From positions 3,094,252 through 3,158,251 of the forward strand of contig BSQZ01000009.1 in NCBI GenBank assembly GCA_033239005.1: a stretch of 64,000 nt of DNA, written 5' to 3'. Positions 60,814 through 64,000 of this stretch are shown here, one piece after another. The notes below the pieces were generated by a model. The model was not told the DNA's origin, did not search any database, and saw only the letters and a list, made by a program, of their open reading frames with translations. Positions within the stretch are counted from its first letter, which is position 1. Each line of letters starts with the position of its first letter. A program made the position numbers and the translations under genes. Source of the stretch: Lamellibrachia satsuma. Lineage: Eukaryota; Annelida; Polychaeta; Sabellida; Siboglinidae.

Positions 60814-62960
60814 TAGGACATGCCATTTTCACACAAATCTGAAGAAACTTTTGTGCAAGGGAGTGATATTCTAAATCACCAACAATTATGTCATCGATTG
60901 ACTACAAACAAAATGTTAGAAAAGTTGTTTTCAATTAAATACTTATGATTATCAAATGAAGAAAACACATTTTGCAGAGACGCTACTGTTGGAATCTGTT
61001 CAGAAGCCTTACTGTATGGTAAGATGCACTGCATTAAATGCATACACATCACAGGGCTGTCCACTAACTTTCCTGCAATGATTATTATGAACATTTTCTT
61101 TCGATAAAGTGAAATATGGTGTATGTACTATATGTTTACATAAACGTCTCCAATGTGTAGCAATAGTACTACCACCTAGCATTAAATTTTATATTTATAT
61201 ACAGAATAATTTCAAAAACTCTTTTGCCTAATTTTATTTCCTTCAAAAAGTTAACTTTGTCAGAATATTGGATCGACAGATTTTCACAGATTAAAAAACC
61301 TTAACATGCAAGAAAATTAATAACTTTGATGCATGAGGACTTCCAACCAGTTGATGAAGCCACTAGACGCTACCGGGAATAATCTGTGGTGCCTCTGGTT
61401 AATAATTTAACACCAACAAAATAGTGAAATCGATTGAAAGTCTCAAAGGAAGTACATGTAACTTGCACAAATCTCTTGATAAACATAGTTGTGACATCAA
61501 CTCAAGGACCCATACATATGCCAATATTAAAGCTGAGTGAGTCAGTGCCATTCACCTCCTGGCAGCCTAAGTCTTGCCAAGACTAGACACTCACTCATTC
61601 TTCCAGTTTACTATAGTATTGGAGCAAACTTCTTGTTGCCGAAAACTAAAAATTTTATAAACAGAGTAGTAAACACATATTTCATGTCCGTATGAATACT
61701 TATAAGCATATAAGTAAAGTTACTTGACAATAACCATGCATATAAATATAAAAATATGACATGGGTTGATTTAAGAAAATATCGCCCACAGTCACGACAA
61801 ATGTACTCACAATCAATTATTTGGAGTATATTACTTGTACTTCATGATGCCAATGTACAGATGGTGCCTCACGGAACACACAGGACATGTGAAACGATTA
61901 GTGAGTGTCTGTTTTAAATCATAAGTTAGTTACTTCCGACACAGAATTGTAGCGACACATTAGTCATTAGTTTTCATGGTGGTGGAACTCCACCCCTACT
62001 ACTGGGGTGGTTGCCAAGCAAGGACCATGGGCATGGCCATGGCATGGTCCATGCCATGGATCTTGACGAGTGCATTATTAATTATTATATTTATAACAAA
62101 AATATGCGTATTAAATCATGTCCAGACTAGCACATTGATGCACAGGTCCGTTATGATTATCCAAATATGAGACTGAGGTTAAAATGACCACGGGGTTAAA
62201 AGCCAGTCCCGGTTGTGCTTTGGGATTCAGCCTATTGTTATGTTTCCCATTGGTGACCCTGCTAACGTTTTGCACGATTATAAGAAAACGGGACCATCAA
62301 AAATTCTGAAACTTCTTTCCAGCCGTTGTCATCATCTCATCTCTTTGACATGCTGGTCGAGTTTTGTCAAAATCACATATTTCTAACTCTTAAAATGGCT
62401 GAACATGCCATACCCGTCAATGTCAACCAATTTCTGCATAGATTACTACGCACACATACCTTGTGGCAAAAAAATTGCCAAATATCCTTCTGCCTATTTA
62501 AATCATCTAAAAATCCACGGTTACACTGCTAACATGTTCTACCAGCAAACTTGCCAATGCAATGGCAATGACAATGTGTCTGCTCAAATGCAGTTAACGA
62601 GTTGTGTCAGATGATGTTTTTTTTAAAATTACACATATCTAAAATTACTGTGCCCTACATTCGTAAGTAACACACCAGGAAGTCTAACTGAGGCATGATC
62701 CCTTTGGGGTACCCGTCAACTGAGACTGCCTGGCCTCTCAGACTCAGGCGAATTCCATGCAGACGATGTGCGACCACTCGGTCTCGGTCTCGGACCAGTC
62801 AACTGTCGCCTGGTCCCTGGTCTGGAACAAAATTAATTATCGATCCAAAATTGTATGATCAACAACTGCAATTGTCATTCAGTGGCGTATATTCCGAATC
62901 ATGCGTCGATGCTTCTTGCCAAATAATGTAAGGTGTATCCAAAACCGCAACAAAATGAAA
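60814..62960. other. Non-coding stretch, no feature recognised
   Basis: AT-rich. 62,000-62,060 has a small palindromic CCATGGCCATGGCATGGTCC-like cluster. Open frames here are short and without family resemblance. Confidence 0.4.
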
Positions 62961-62970
62961 GGTGTACAAA

Positions 62971-62988
62971 CCAAATCAGAAGACGGCA
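62971..62988 (-). CDS. Candidate first coding exon of CYB5R (uncertain)
   Basis: The minus strand reads ATG then codons for MPSSDL, followed by GTTTGT as a possible weak donor, phase 0, which would fit the acceptor at 54,721. It sits at the edge of a CpG-richer patch (62,750-63,180) that could be the promoter. An intron of 8 kb would be needed. Other short exons are equally possible. Confidence 0.2.
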
Positions 62989-63232
62989 TCTTTCTGGCAC
63001 AGATCGAGCACGAAAGCACGCACTGTCTGGTCGGGCGATGTGGGCGGTGTCAATGAGAATACTCGCCGACACAAATATGTAGAGGCCTCGCCAATCACCG
63101 TTTAATCGTGCACATATGCAGCCTTATAGCGAGGTCTAGCTGTTGCTCGGTTACCGGCCTGGATACCGACCCGTTTCACGTTTACTGTAGAATGACACAC
63201 GCATTCTGAAGCTTTTCAACTCCCCGTAATCT

Positions 63233-63362
63233 CTAAGCAATTCATCCAGTATAGCTGTTTACACCGTACAACAGCCAATTGGAATAACCTGCCAGCCAAC
63301 GTAGCTACAGCACAAAGTTTGGAGATTTTCAGACAGAAGATCTCCAGCTTGCAACATTAATT
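63233..63362 (+). mobile_element. LINE 3'-end fragment
   Basis: The frame reads LHRTTANWNNLPANVATAQS then LEIFRQKISSLQH and TAA, the usual end of CR1/jockey ORF2 proteins. From 63,363 to 64,000 nothing further is recognised. Confidence 0.65.
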
Positions 63363-64000
63363 GATATTGCATTTTTTCACGCTATCAACTTTTCAAGAAT
63401 AAGAATTAACTGTTTCAGTGTTTGGTTACAATATACAAATTAGATCAACGTGGTGAACACTAGCTGTCAGTACCATGTATGACAGTATTATATCATCTCG
63501 AGCCAAGGTGGGGTGGTAGTACTAATTGTATGGTCATCGCGATTAGTTGTACTACGTACCCCTGACATTATACATCCTAAACACTGTATGAATTTGTACT
63601 TCGTCGCACTGAATTGCTGCCTTGGTCGGTCTTGATTCCAATTAGAACCAGTCCCAAACATCGAATTAAGGATACGTTTGTAAAATTTACTTTGTGTAAC
63701 CACCTACTTGCAGTAATATTTAAATACCTAAATTATAGTTGCTTCAACGTATATAATTTATACGTGTTAATTATATAAAATTAAAAGATAAACTACGAAA
63801 GATAAATAAATATTATAATTGTGATATTAATTATACAATTCAAAACCATTGGCATTGATAGAAAATATGAAAGGATATACGTTCTTATAATAGTGCGGTG
63901 TCCTTCACTTTCCACTAGACCTGTTCATTCCAGCGCCATTTAGACTTCTCTTGGAAGAATTCAGTCACGCTGCAATTACTGCGCGAAGACTATTAGCCGA

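Noticed and set aside
62695..62931. Arginine-rich 78-codon frame in a CpG-rich patch
   Set aside because: No family resemblance. Composition explains the openness, and the patch is better read as possible promoter sequence of the minus-strand gene.

Overview
The window looks like nuclear DNA of a marine invertebrate, most likely a mollusc or another lophotrochozoan (inference). Genes are split by many GT-AG introns, the DNA is AT-rich, and there is dense debris of LINEs, hAT, TTAA-type and Mutator-like DNA transposons, SINE-like pieces and many minisatellites. An ADA2/ADGF-type adenosine deaminase, a secreted family well known in molluscs, fits this. Nothing bacterial is present.

Layout. (1) 1-8,887 is the first copy of a segmental duplication. 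It holds the last four exons of an ADA2/ADGF gene (+), a CR1/jockey-like LINE and an open-frame minisatellite. (2) 9,457-18,968 is a DNA transposon of about 9.5 kb. It has TTAA on both sides, 12-bp terminal inverted repeats, and two convergent spliced genes: a 12-exon DDE-type transposase gene (+) that appears damaged, and an intact three-exon gene (-) for an RGG-rich protein ending in a P2X7 ballast (P2RX7_C) domain. The site without the insertion survives in another copy of the host repeat at 48,939. (3) 19.1-24.3 kb holds a LINE missing its 3' end and a Mutator-like transposase relic. (4) 25,284-35,628 is a complete nine-exon ADA2/ADGF gene (+). Its introns carry LINE pieces, a TTAA MITE and an hAT MITE with a perfect 8-bp target duplication. 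(5) 33,503-45,271 is the second copy of the duplication, altered by indels, a tandem-dimer insertion and an hAT insertion. (6) 46,633-54,721 holds eight coding exons of an NADH-cytochrome b5 reductase gene (-), with four minisatellites in its introns. Its start-codon exon lies further upstream and is not firmly placed. (7) 55-64 kb is mostly non-coding. It includes a TTAA/TIR element carrying a broken THAP zinc finger and a few LINE tails.

How the genes relate. The host genes are adenosine deaminase (extracellular purine metabolism or growth factor) and cytochrome b5 reductase (NADH-dependent electron transfer at membranes). They show no functional link and are neighbours only. The transposase and the P2RX7_C gene do look linked, because one pair of termini encloses both. 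The ADA2 copies differ at few coding positions, but one difference changes the second Asp of the catalytic SSDDP motif to Asn in the complete copy.
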